DNA of 64,000 bases from Venturia oleaginea. Taxonomy: Eukaryota > Ascomycota > Dothideomycetes > Venturiales > Venturiaceae. This document shows, piece after piece, positions 21,135 to 31,130 of this stretch. The translations under genes were made by a program, and so were the position numbers. Positions within the stretch are counted from its first letter, which is position 1, and every line of letters starts with the position of its first letter. Below the pieces are notes generated by a model. It was not told the DNA's origin. It worked only from the letters and a program-made list of their open reading frames with translations, and did not search any database. Where the stretch lies: positions 39,545 to 103,544 of the forward strand of contig JABMLP010000041.1 in assembly GCA_013176395.1 (NCBI GenBank), written 5' to 3'.

Positions 21135-22769
21135 TCATTTTCGTGCCAATGCATTCACCACATTCTCGAGATTAACCATTCCCAATTGGGCGATGAAGCC
21201 CTCCTGTTTTTGGGGTCCAAACAACTTTGTGAGACCGTCTGCTACCATCAATGCAGTTGCCACGAGAATTACCTTGATAAGGCCGCCCTGAACCTGTTCA
21301 CGAAGCCACATTTGGTGTATTTCCACGTGTTTGAGCCGGGTAATCAACTTCGGAGTCTCTTTTTCGACGATGCCAACGGTTTGGGAGTTATCGCAATTGA
21401 TGATAATTGGTTCATCAGTAGTAAATTGAATGGTTTCAAAGAATCGGTGCCACCATATCATTTCTTGTGAGGCCGCCATGAGTGATAGAAGTTCTGCTTC
21501 CGTAGTAGGTGTCGTTACAGTGCGCTGTTTGGTTGCCTTCCAATTAATTGGTCCTCCATATAACATGAAAACAAAGGCTTCACTGCTGCGGCGGGTCTCA
21601 ACATCGTCTGCAAAAGATGCATCAGACCAGCATGGGAAAACAGACTTTGTAATGGAGCCATTGAACTGAATAGCCAGGAACCGTGAGTAGTACAAATACA
21701 CGATCAAGTGATCAACTGCATTCATGCATTGCTGGGAGGGTTTGGTGAGAAATTCTGACAGTAAAGAGCATGCTTTAGCGACATCAGGGCGTGATATTGT
21801 CGCTTCAAAGTTCAATGAACCAACCTTCTGTTGGTAGAGAAAGGTGAAATCAGGTTTGGCATCCTCATCACCGACGAGAGGGGCCAAAGGCATAGGAGAA
21901 AACACCTTTTTCCGTGACGTGAGACCGAACTTGTCGGCCACCTTCTCGAGGTAACCATCTTGGAGTAATGAGATTGTCCTGTTGCTGGTGTTTCTGAATA
22001 TCCTGATACCTAGAAAGTACTCTGGTAGACCTATCTTTTTGATGCTGTAGCGAGAGGCCAATTTAGCTTCGAATTCAGCCACCAAATGCATAGATCTCGG
22101 ATGACAGGCGACAATGATATCGTCAACAAAGAAGAATACCAGCAGATCTTTCATGATGAAAAGACAAGGGACACCCGGCACTGGCATCAAGCCAAAAGAT
22201 TCGAGAGTCTCGGAGAAGTGAGCTTGCCACAGGGCTGGAGATTGGCGTAGACCGTACAATGCACGTAGCAATTTGAGTACTCCTTGCATGTGGAACCCAT
22301 CAGGATGATGTACATAAACGAGCTCATCGATGTCTGCATTGATGAAGGCGTTGACAATATCATACTGCCTCATCTCGAGTCCAAAAGCGGCAATGAGAGC
22401 GATCAAAAACCTGAAGATCCGTGCGGCTAGTGTGGTTGCCGTAGTCTCCTGCATGGTAATTTGCAAGTCTCCTCGTACACACAATCCGGCTTTGAATTTG
22501 ACGAGGTATCCATCGGAATCAACTTTGTAACTGAACACCCAAAGAAGAGGTAATGGAACAACACTAGGCTTGATATCCTTGTCATCTTTGATATGAACGA
22601 AGGTCCTAGCACGGCGAAGGTCGTTGTATTCTTTTTCGGCTGCGGAAATGAACTGGTCTGCATAGGGGTGGCGAATCATTTGGTGCCAGAATTTGGGAGG
22701 ATCCGGAAGATGACTGATGTGAGTTCGAGATGTCATTGTAGTAAACGATAACGCTGAATTCCAGGTCAA
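21135..22769 (-). CDS. Copia B reverse transcriptase-RNase H
   Basis: An uninterrupted 544-residue frame. The reverse transcriptase carries VSYKVDSDG-type and AFINADIDELVY blocks, ALYGLRQSPALW and the catalytic FFVDDI. RNase H carries CWSDASFADD, TTEAELLSL, INCDNSQT and the terminal ITRLKHVEIHQMWLREQV. The first residues overlap the linker that follows integrase. It once continued from a longer pol frame, so the Met at 22769 is internal and not a true start. The enzyme part looks intact, but the element has no complete 5' half to express it. Confidence 0.85.
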   Translation of the reverse strand: MTWNSALSFTTMTSRTHISHLPDPPKFWHQMIRHPYADQFISAAEKEYNDLRRARTFVHIKDDKDIKPSVVPLPLLWVFSYKVDSDGYLVKFKAGLCVRGDLQITMQETTATTLAARIFRFLIALIAAFGLEMRQYDIVNAFINADIDELVYVHHPDGFHMQGVLKLLRALYGLRQSPALWQAHFSETLESFGLMPVPGVPCLFIMKDLLVFFFVDDIIVACHPRSMHLVAEFEAKLASRYSIKKIGLPEYFLGIRIFRNTSNRTISLLQDGYLEKVADKFGLTSRKKVFSPMPLAPLVGDEDAKPDFTFLYQQKVGSLNFEATISRPDVAKACSLLSEFLTKPSQQCMNAVDHLIVYLYYSRFLAIQFNGSITKSVFPCWSDASFADDVETRRSSEAFVFMLYGGPINWKATKQRTVTTPTTEAELLSLMAASQEMIWWHRFFETIQFTTDEPIIINCDNSQTVGIVEKETPKLITRLKHVEIHQMWLREQVQGGLIKVILVATALMVADGLTKLFGPQKQEGFIAQLGMVNLENVVNALARK

Positions 22770-23830
22770 AAGATATCCGGATAGCTGGTCAATCTGGGTA
22801 ACAAAAGCATTGCGACGTTCAGATCGAGTCCTTTTGCTTGAAATAATGTTGTCAGTGTCGAGATCTGCACTAACCTGAGTAGATTCTGGTGTTGTTTCGT
22901 AATACTACGATGGCCGGGTAGCAGAATCATCCTCAATTGGTGAATCCTCAGGGTTGGCACTAAGATCTCCATCGGATTCGAAGTTTCCTGAAGACCCAAG
23001 GTCAATTGATGGTGTCGCTTCAGGAGTTGGCAACTGTTCTTGGATGGCTTCCTCTTCAGTGGGCGGCTTTGATTGGGATCCGGTTGATGCTGCAGCCTTA
23101 TTACTACCAACTGCTGGCCTGAATAGGCTGAAGGTATCACAAATGGCAGCAGAGACTCCATCTGAAAGCGTCGGAAGTGGAGGAAGTACACCAATCAGTT
23201 GTGCAACCTCCTGAACCAATCCTAAGTCAGCATCACCAGGATGGTAGAATCTTGTAGAATCAAAAGTAACATCTCTGGTGCGGTAGACTTTGCCTTTGGA
23301 TGGGACCCAAACCCTGAAGATGTTGCTGGAATCATATCCAACAAGGTATCCAATATGAGCTCTTGGTTCCAGTTTGAAAAGCTTTGGAATGCGGTAGATA
23401 AGAGGGTAAGCCCTGCAACCATACACTTCGAGATGTGGCTAGATTGGGTTGCCTTCCAGTAACAGCTTCAAAAGGTGTTCGCCAATCCAAGCGCTCAGTC
23501 GGCCAAAGATTGAGAAGATAGGCTGCGGCCTTGACACATTCAGACCACATATTCGCTGGGAGTTTTGCATGGTTCCGAAGTGAACGAGCTACTCGAGCGA
23601 TAATACGACCTGCTCCTTCTGCTGCGCCATTCTGATCCTGAGTATGTGATGCAGAGGGCTATCGAACAATACCGTGTGCTTTGAGGAAGTTGGCCAGACG
23701 TTAGTTCACAAATGCATCAGTTTTGAGCCACCGAATCTTGTACCCCATCGCCTCAATCATCAGTACAAACTCTTCAATAGCATCAACCATTAGGTCATCA
23801 CCCCAGTGGTTTGTTACCATATGATAAGCT
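22770..23830 (-). pseudogene. Copia B integrase C-terminal half, frameshifted
   Basis: Pieces in more than one frame include an integrase segment with the catalytic Glu (NGAAEGAGR near 23610), the block NMWSECVKAAAYLLN, and the shifted continuation MYGCRAYPLIYRIPKLF to VYRTRDVTFD. A Ser/Pro/Glu-rich linker leads into the reverse transcriptase frame. At least one frameshift (near 23420) and a stop near 22905 interrupt it. The upstream piece KIRWLKTDAF (near 23710) holds the second catalytic Asp. Confidence 0.8.
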
Positions 23831-23842
23831 GTGTTGTTGCAG

Positions 23843-23848
23843 ATTGAC

Positions 23849-23885
<37 letters not shown>

Positions 23886-25117
23886 TTATCCTACTCGGTT
23901 GCAGCCGCTTAATCACGCAGCTATGTCCGGTTAGGAGGACTTCATCAGACAGCCGACACGTGATAGATTATATAATCCACCGCGCCCCACTTCGCCCCGT
24001 TCACTGAAACAAGACCAGCTGTCCCCTCGGTCCTCCCCCTTTTCCCTTAACTAGTATCTCCAAATGCCCGCTGGCTCTTGTAGATACTAGTTACTCTGCT
24101 AGTATATTTGTGCTATGTAGACTCAAGAGGCAATGCCTCGTGTTTCGCTATCCTTCTACCTACAGTCTCCCTCTAATGCTCAGCTTTGTCTATCTGTTTC
24201 GCCTTATCCCTCAAGGCCAATGGGTTCCCTAAGTATGTTTCTGCTTGTGAAAGTTGCCTTACACCAGATTCCTATGCGGCAGTGTACTTGGTTGTGTGAT
24301 GCTGGAGACAATAGTAACCATCGTAGTCGTGATTTCGCTGCTTGGGTGTGATACTCCGGATATGCCCGTAGACGAGGCTGTCTGGTAGCTGCCGTATTGT
24401 ATGGCGCCGATCGTGCTATAGACCTGACGTCTTATAGTCGGAGCCTACCTGCTGCTAGTCGCTCTCCCTACTTGCTATATCGCGCTCCTACTCTTGCCAA
24501 TGCCATAACTGGGACGCAACAGTCTGGGGAGAGACTCAAGGCTACGTCTGCTGGCTTGTAGGGAGGGGATTTGCCGCCAATAAGCTCCTTCTATACGTCC
24601 TTACTGCTTACTGTGTCGCGCACCTACTCTTGCCAATGCCATAACTGGGAGGCAACAGTTTGGGGAGAGGCTTAAGGCTCTGGGCAACAGCTTGTAGCAA
24701 GACGGTTTGCCAAGACGTTGGGAGAGGTTGTCTAGTCGTTGCAGTGGTGTGTGGTGCCGATTGTTGCACACCGGGCGTCTGGTGTTTGAGTTGTGTTGAA
24801 GGTATTGCCGTTCTAGCGGTGACTCGTCGACTCGGAGCGTTGCAGTGTCATCTGGGGTGATGGACTAGCCGGGAGATAGTGACTAGATGGTTGCTGTTGT
24901 CTTTGGTGGACGCATCGTTCGTGTAGCTTGCTCATGTATTCGTGTGCTTGCTCTGCCGTGGCCGCGACGGTGACTCAAGAGGTATCTCATCGACGCTGAG
25001 GGACGCGCGATGGCCTCTAGAAGCCGGAGCGGCCACTGGCAGAGGTGTTTTGATGATCTTTAGATGATACTTCTGTAAATTCCAAAAATTGAGTTCTCGC
25101 TGTGTGTGCTGTTTTAG
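23843..25117 (-). mobile_element. Retroposon-like element, tandem copy 1
   Basis: A 1275-bp non-coding unit lies between two copies of the 12-bp sequence GTGTTGTTGCAG (23831-23842 and 25118-25129). In the minus orientation it ends in an (AATC)n run directly against the duplication, which is typical of LINE/SINE-type retroposition. It contains two copies of an internal segment with CTACTCTTGCCAATGCCATA (near 24487 and 24623). No protein domain was recognised, so it is probably non-autonomous. Confidence 0.65.
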
Positions 25118-25129
25118 GTGTTGTTGCAG

Positions 25130-26732
25130 ATTGATTGATTGATTGATTTTATCCTACTCGGTTGCAGCCGCTTAATCAGGCAGCTATGTCCGGTTAGGAG
25201 GACTTCATCAGACAGCCGACACGTGATAGATTATATAATCCACCGCGCCCCACTTCGCCCCGTTCACTGAAACAAGACCAGCTGTCCCCTCCGTCCTCCC
25301 TCTTTTCCCTTAACCAGTATCTCCAAATGCCCGCTGGCTCTTGTAGATACTGGTTATTCTGCTAGTATATCTGTGCTATGTAGACTCAAGAGGCAATGCC
25401 TCGTGTTTCGCTAACCTTTTACCTACAGTCTCCCTCTAATGCTCAGCTTTGTCTATCTGTTTCGCCTTATCCCTCAAGGCCAATGGGTTCCCTAAGTATG
25501 TTTCTGCTTGTGAAAGTTGCCTTGCACCAGATTCCTATGCGGCGGTGTATTTGGTTGTGTGATGCTGGAGACAATAGTAACCATCGTAGTCGTGATTTCG
25601 CTGCTTGGGTGTGATACTCCGGGTATGCCCGTGGACGAGGCTGTCTGGTAGCTGCCGTATTGTATGGCGCCGATCGTGCTATAGACCTGCCGTCTTATAG
25701 TCGGAGCCTACCTGCTGCTAGTCGCTCTTCCTACTTGCTATATCGCGCTCCTACTCTTGCCAATGCCATAACTGGGACGCAACAGTCTGGGGAGAGGCTC
25801 AAGGCTACGTCTGCTGGCTTGTAGGGAGGGGATTTGCCGCCAATAAGCTCCTTCTATACGTCCTTACTGCTTACTGTGTTGCGCACCTACTCTTGCCAAT
25901 GCCATAACTGGGAGGCAACAGTTTGGGGAGAGGCTCAAGGCTCTGGACATCAGCTTGCAGCAGGACGGTTTGCGGAGACGATAGTAGATGAGGTTCTCTA
26001 GCAGCTGCCGTATCGTGTCGCACCGATTGTGTTGTAGACCTGTCGTCTTATAGTCGGAGCCTATCTGCTGCTAGTCGCTCTCCCTGCTTGCTATATCGCG
26101 CACCTACTCTTGCCACAGCCATAACTGGGACGCAACAGTCTGGGGAGAGGCTCAAGGCTACGTCTGCTAGCTTACAGGGAGGGGATTTGCCGCCAATAGG
26201 CTCCTTCTATGCGTCCTTACTACTTACTGTGTCGCGCACCTACTCTTGCCAATGCCATAACTGGGACGCAACAGTTTGGGGAGAGGCTCAAGGCTCTGGG
26301 CAACAGCTTGTAGCAGGACGGTTTGCCAAGACGTTGGGAGAGATTGTCTAGTCGTTGCAGTGGTGTGTGGTGCCGATTGTTGCGCACCGGGCGTCTGGTG
26401 TTTGAGATGTGTTGAAGGTATTGCCGTTCTAGCAGTGACTCGTCGACTCGGAGCGTTGCAGTGTCATCTGGGGTGATGGACTAGCCGGGAGATAGTGACT
26501 AGATGGTTGCTGTTGTCTTTGGTGGACGCATCGTTCGTGTAGCTTGCTCATGTATTCGTCTGCTTGCTCTGCCGTGGCCGCGACGGCGACTCTAGAGATA
26601 TCTCATCGACGCTGAGGGACGCGCGATGGCCTCTAGAGGCCGGAGCGGCCACTGGCAGAGGTGTTTTGATGATCTTTAGATGATACTTCTGTAAATTCCA
26701 AAAATTGAGTTCTCGCTGTGTGTGCTGTTTTT
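25130..26732 (-). mobile_element. Retroposon-like element, tandem copy 2
   Basis: A 1603-bp unit highly similar to copy 1 from end to end. It carries four copies of the internal segment (near 25751, 25887, 26103 and 26239) instead of two, which accounts for the length difference. It is flanked by the same GTGTTGTTGCAG (25118-25129 and 26733-26744). Its (AATC)n run is shorter than that of copy 1. Confidence 0.65.
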
Positions 26733-26744
26733 GTGTTGTTGCAG

Positions 26745-27269
26745 ACGAGGTGTGTTAGAATAAGGGCGATTACCACATTGTGCACGTGACTGCATGTAAC
26801 AGCACGTGACGCAGCATATATATTCCTCACTTCTGCCACGTAGATTAAATCAAGCTTGATCATCTTCACTCATTTTATCAAAGTGAGTGGAACATTGATT
26901 ATGGTCAAAAGATGGGACGTGATGAACCATATCTACCGACACCTTCTCAAATGAGAGACCTGAACCCAGATCTGAGTGCCCAGTACGACGAGAGACCACT
27001 CTCTGAGCCTTGGACAATGCACAGGACTCACATTTGTTACCATTAGGAGCGTTGTTGGTGGTAACAATAGCTCCTTGAGTACAGTTTGGGAGCTTTGAAA
27101 TCGCTCTCTCCGATACGTGACCCAAAATCTCATGCCATTCCTTTGCAATTGCTTTCTTGGGTTGGCGAGGAGTAGTGCTCACAGTATGAAAAGATGTGAC
27201 GGGCACTACTCCTATACTAGTTGCAAGAGCAATAGCTTCGAAATCGGCGGGAGTAGCAGGTGGGGGCAA
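26745..27269 (-). pseudogene. Copia B integrase N-terminal region
   Basis: Minus-strand frame with the HHCC zinc finger of Copia integrase (WHEILGHVSERAISKL ... CESCALSKAQRVVSRR), then FEKVSVDMVH, the first part of the core. It runs into a stop near 26850. The original continuation is on the far side of the 2.9-kb insertion, where CNNTAYHMVTNHW resumes. The Gag and protease regions that should precede it are absent. Confidence 0.8.
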
Positions 27270-27339
27270 ATCTGGTGGCGACTGAGAGCCGGATAGTCAA
27301 TTCACAGATTCCATCGAATTGGCAACCCACCACATTGAT

Positions 27340-27682
27340 CCTTCTCGTCTGAATGAAGCTGTTGGATGATACCACAATTTCAGTGAGCCGCAAAGTGGAT
27401 ACCACAATTTCAGTCAGCCGCGAAGTGGATATCGGTTGCATACAGCTGTAGGAATCATGTGCCCGTCTTTTGATTTCAAAGCAATCACATCTGTATTGGT
27501 ACCTCGCGGTTCCCAGCTTAATTCGAAGAACATGCAATTCTAAACCTCATCTTTTCACTGTGTATTATTCAAGAGAACCTGCTGAGTACCTGGAGAGTGC
27601 TTCTGAACTGATCCGTAACTTCCACCGTCGCTACACGAATAAACCTGGACCGAAGAAACGTTTCACTGGAGTTTCGACCTGA
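27340..27682 (+). pseudogene. C-terminal tail of a Ty3/Gypsy polyprotein
   Basis: Only the last roughly 45 codons are present, read through YLESASELIRNFHRRYTNKP to a TGA at 27680-27682. This fits the chromodomain-like end of fungal Gypsy integrases (E-L-x-x-F-H-R-R). The frame is split by the solo LTR at 27360-27574; taking out the LTR and one duplication joins RLNEA to AEYLES. It is followed by a polypurine stretch (GAGAGAGGGAGTAC) and the Gypsy LTR, which places it at the 3' end of an element whose body is lost. Confidence 0.65.
27360..27574 (+). repeat. Solo LTR (TGTTRGATGATAC family), copy 3
   Basis: It starts TGTTGGATGATACC and ends GTATTATTCAAGA. The flanking pentamers GAAGC (27355-27359) and GAACC (27575-27579) match at four of five positions. 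Its interior matches 12779-12948 closely (GGATATCGG, TTTTGATTTCAAAGCAATCA). It has one extra internal copy of the CCACAATTTCAG segment. Confidence 0.78.
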
Positions 27683-27694
27683 GAGAGGGAGTAC

Positions 27695-27949
27695 TGTCAC
27701 GGTACGACCGCGGACAAGTCTCTCCCGCCGTTGGGGTGGCCCCACGGCACGTGATCAAGGTAGAACCGTAGTTCTGCCGAGGAAAGGGTTTAAAAGCCTG
27801 CGTGGTTCAACCAATACGTAGTTCTTTGAGCTACGTCCTGTCGTTAAACCTGCCTGTTGGTTTGCCTGCGAGCTCGTATATAGCCTGTTGAATGATACCT
27901 GTTCCTGCTGCTGCTCCTTCCTCCTGATACCCGAACCCGCCCCGTAACA
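27695..27949 (+). repeat. Gypsy LTR
   Basis: A 255-bp sequence starts TGTCACGGTACG and ends CCCGTAACA (TG...CA). It directly follows a polypurine tract and the Gypsy polyprotein tail, so it is that element's 3' LTR. Confidence 0.75.
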
Positions 27950-28090
27950 ATAGCTCAAAGAGCTACGGATTGGTTGAAGCTACGCAGGCTTTTAAGCCCT
28001 TTCCTCGGCGGAACTACGGTTCTGCCTTGATCACATGCCGTGGGGCCACCCCAACGACGGGAGAGACTTGTCCGCGGTCGTACCGTGACA
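27950..28090 (-). repeat. Partial Gypsy LTR in inverted orientation
   Basis: The reverse complement of this stretch matches the first 140 or so bases of the LTR at 27695, from TGTCACGGTACG to TTTGAGCTA, with scattered differences. The two LTRs point away from a 108-bp spacer, forming a large imperfect palindrome. Confidence 0.8.
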
Positions 28091-29010
28091 TTTATTTATA
28101 GAGGAGGTTATCTTCACAAAAATAACGTCAGTTAGCTTAGTAAGTTTCAAAGCTATTTGGAACGCCCTCTCCGATCCTTAGCCGTTAAAACACTCCCTTG
28201 GCTCTCTGATGTTTCGAAAATGTTATCTGGAAAAAATCGAGAAATATCCGGGTCTACCGGAAGTTCCGTGCAAAGTTGTAGACGAGTCTAGGGTAGCTTC
28301 GACAATATCTGTTCATATGACTATTGTCGGCTGATTTATTATGCCTCAAGATCTTTGGCGAAATCTAGCGATATACCCCTAACCTCGTCTAGAACTTTGT
28401 ACGGAATCTACGGTATGTACAAAGCACAAGAAACACTCCTTTAAAAAGGCTCGGTATAGCTTAAAAGCCTTCGGAGCGGTTCAGTCCGAGTCCTTGGCCA
28501 TTAATATATCACCTTGGCGTAAATCAAAATTGCGGATGTTGCTCACTCAGTTTTGCACGTGGATGCACAAAGCCTAATGATTGGCTTGCCAGGACTGAAA
28601 AAAAGTACGGGTATTCGGCTGATCTGCTTACCAGTATAAGTTACCAAGAATAGTATTTATCCTTTAATACCAAGCCCTTGCTTGTCGATAAATATGCCAA
28701 AGATATATCATGGACAGCTTATGATAACTGACATAAATCCAAAGCTCTCAGTTCCAGCTCAAAGTCCTTGTTTCCAACCCGAAGTTCTCGACTTCTACCG
28801 AAAGTACTCAGCTTCAACCCAAAGTCCTCGATTTCAACCAACATTAATGTAAGAGTTCAACCCTCAAAGGTGTTTCGCAAGTGAGGGAAGACAGCTTATA
28901 TTTCAAGTATCTAAGTACAGAGAAGAAAGTGTAAGTACAGGAAGGATAGCTAGTATATATAATCCTCCTCTTACAATAGATCCTTCTAGAAAGTATCTTT
29001 AAATGGAAAC
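28091..29010. repeat. Non-coding interval with degenerate tandem motif
   Basis: No gene is visible. Between about 28735 and 28845 a 20-26-bp unit resembling AAAGTCCTCGATTTCAACC occurs about five times with much divergence. The style of sequence resembles the non-coding repeats near 1-3 kb, but I could not align the two regions convincingly. Confidence 0.45.
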
Positions 29011-29120
29011 GTGACAGCTTGCAAAATAGAACATGGCAGCTTGCGAAATAGAACATGACAGCTTGCAAAATAGAACATGACAGCTTGCAAAATAGAACAT
29101 GACAGCTTGCAGAATAACAA
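29011..29120. repeat. 22-bp minisatellite
   Basis: About five copies of a 22-bp unit (GACAGCTTGCAAAATAGAAC plus AT) in tandem with one or two substitutions. It lies about 90 bp upstream of the secreted-protein gene's first exon-intron junction and could be part of its promoter or 5' leader. Confidence 0.85.
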
Positions 29121-29202
29121 GAGAACAATTGGAAATCCAGTCATGGATAAGCTAGAGAGAAGGATTCCATCCCTTAACAATTAATCTCCACAAACTCCAA
29201 AA

Positions 29203-29571
29203 AGTAAGTTTCTTACCTATCCTATACCCTCGGTTTCCTAAACGAAGTTACTTACAGTGAGACTACCAACCATCGCTCTCACACTCGTCCTCCCAGCCTA
29301 TGCAGACTGGATCTGCCGGGTACTCCCCTTTCAACTCGATCCGGCATTTCTGCCAGCCTTCTATGCTTTCGAAGTCAGAAACTGCAAAAAAGGCAATGGC
29401 GGCTATATACATGATAAATACCATTGCTATATCGTCACTAGTGGGAAGGATCTTCCTCGATTTTGGAAGAAGGTATATCATCCGTTGCTTGACGCGAAGG
29501 GAAAGAATAATATTGAGGTCCGCGCCCAATACGACTGCTACAGACCTGGAGAAGGAATATGGGGATCATAA
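29203..29571 (+). CDS. Small secreted protein; start codon split by an intron
   Basis: The predicted protein has 104 residues and four cysteines. The frame starts only if an intron at 29204-29257 is removed (GTAAGT...TCCTAAAC...TTACAG). The A at 29203 then joins TG at 29258, giving CCAAAAATGAGACTA, a good fungal start context. Residues 1-16 (MRLPTIALTLVLPAYA) form a signal peptide with an AYA cleavage site. The mature part is about 88 residues with Cys at about 20, 43, 57 and 93, rich in Tyr/Lys, with no domain I recognise. Small cysteine-containing secreted proteins in repeat-rich DNA are often effectors, but nothing here shows that. The gene ends about 230 bp before a solo LTR. It is unconfirmed without transcript data. 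Confidence 0.55.
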
Positions 29572-29805
29572 CAATAATAATAATCGGATTTTACGTGGTA
29601 TGTAATAGCGTATGTGCCGTGTGCCCACAATCTCTATCTACAGTTGCAAAAACCCAACTCTCTGGGACAAAAAAGCATTTCGTCATTTTCCAGACCGCGC
29701 CCCGTCCATGGACCGGCGCCGTCGAACTATACTCCTCCGTTCACTACCCGAGTCATCTATACTGTGGTCAGTATAAGACACCCTCCGGTCTTGATGCTCC
29801 CAATC

Positions 29806-29996
29806 TGTTGGATCGGCTTTGTACACGTGTATGAAATAGTAATGAAATGATAATGTAACGATAATGAAATGATAATGAAATAAACATATATGGATAAGTC
29901 TCTTGTATTCTTGATTGTTGTTGTTCTTCTTCGAACATTGAAGTATCCTTGAGATGCAGAAATTGCACCGCCCCTGTCGGTGCCAAGGATACGACA
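29806..29996 (-). repeat. Solo LTR, copy 2 of the 191-bp family, with perfect target duplication
   Basis: The inverted counterpart of 470-660, also exactly 191 bp, with ends TGTCGTATCC and GATCCAACA in its own sense. CAATC occurs on both sides (29801-29805 and 29997-30001), a perfect 5-bp target duplication. No internal region is present, so it is a classic solo LTR left by recombination. Confidence 0.9.
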
Positions 29997-30376
29997 CAAT
30001 CCTTTGTTACGGGTTCGATGTTGTCCAGATTCCGAGTTGGCCATTGTTGTTGTAAATCCAGGGTCCAGGATTTTTACAACACCAGGATCCAATATGCCAA
30101 GCATCGTGAGGACCCAAATATTGCGAGTCCAGGTGAGGGCGTGGTAACGGACACGGCGTGCCCTGGTAACGCGCCTTTAATAAATAAACAACTTCCACCC
30201 CAATCTCTCCTCCCTCTTTCACCTCACAACAATCTTCAGTCCACACTCCTCTTCTCTCCTCAGTCCCTCCTCAAGACCCTCATCGCACCTTCAGCTCTCC
30301 AACGCTTCCCCCTACGCTTCAGTTCTGTATTCCACCGTCCTACTTTGTCTCACCTCGCTCCTCACCCTGTCCAACA

Positions 30377-30511
30377 ATGCCTCCTAAAGCTACTCCTCAA
30401 TACGCCAAAAACCGCAAACGCCGAGCACCCGGTCCACCTGCTCCCCCCATGACCGCCGAAGATGTCCCAGAGATCGACCTTAATGCTTTGCATCACGACC
30501 TTCCCTGCTAG
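30377..30511 (+). CDS. Short basic ORF, possibly a truncated gene
   Basis: An ATG in good context (CCAACAATGCC) opens 44 codons beginning MPPKATPQYAKNRKRR and ending DLPC before a TAG. If the TAG were a sense codon the frame would go on for about a dozen residues (KCSRAWLAGVRTD) before another stop. Upstream is a TA-rich AATAAATAAAC and a CT-rich leader typical of fungal promoters. It may be the start of a gene truncated by an early stop. No family was recognised. Confidence 0.25.
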   Translation: MPPKATPQYAKNRKRRAPGPPAPPMTAEDVPEIDLNALHHDLPC

Positions 30512-31130
30512 AAGTGCTCGCGTGCCTGGTTGGCTGGAGTTCGCACTGATTGACGGTGTTTGTACCGTCCATGATTCGGGAATTCCGCTCATCTCTCACT
30601 TCAGCTTCTCCCCCTTTCCGTCCGTAGTCTCTGCTCGTCCCATCATCCCATCCTGTGTCTTGTCACTCAACTCTCCCCACCAGGCGCAGCGCCGCCGAGA
30701 AGTTTAACCTGTCCTCCTTTTGTGCGTTGTTTGCCACGTCTATCTCCATCTCGCCACGCCTTCGGATCACGGTCATCTGGCACGTTTATCTGTTGATTGG
30801 CCGGACGCAGGCCAGGGCACGTGAATTTTCGTTATGAGCGAGCAAGCCATTGAGCCCTGAGCCATACAGGCTTCCTCAGCCACACGGGGCTTCAGCCACG
30901 GGGTAGGTCTCAGGATGGCATGCCCACGGCTCAATTGCTTCTCGATTGAAGGCAAATGAGGTGCCCTACTGCCCAGAAGCGAAGCGCCTGCGGCCCAGAC
31001 AAACAAGAAGGAAACGAGACGGGATCGGAGGCGAGTCTGTACGACATACTCGGTCCAGGGTAGAGGCGAGAAACACAGCGGTGTAGCGAAGCAGAGTATA
31101 GCTTTTGGCGATAGGGTGAACACAACGGTG

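Larger units (their letters stand above)
20939..27300 (-). mobile_element. Copia B: 5'-truncated Copia element split by a tandem retroposon
   Basis: The reverse transcriptase/RNase H frame (21135-22769), integrase remnants (22905-23840) and the gag-pre-integrase zinc-finger region (26850-27269) are collinear on the minus strand. They are separated by a 2.9-kb insertion (23843-26744). Gag and most of the protease are missing beyond 27300, where a Gypsy tail begins. Protein sequence places it close to Copia A, with a shared FFVDDI and SSEAELL-type RNase H layout. Confidence 0.85.

Noticed and set aside
24133..24351. 72-codon frame present in both tandem retroposons
   Set aside because: It runs antisense to the direction implied by the AATC tail, has no recognised motif, and is kept only because the two units are near-identical duplicates.
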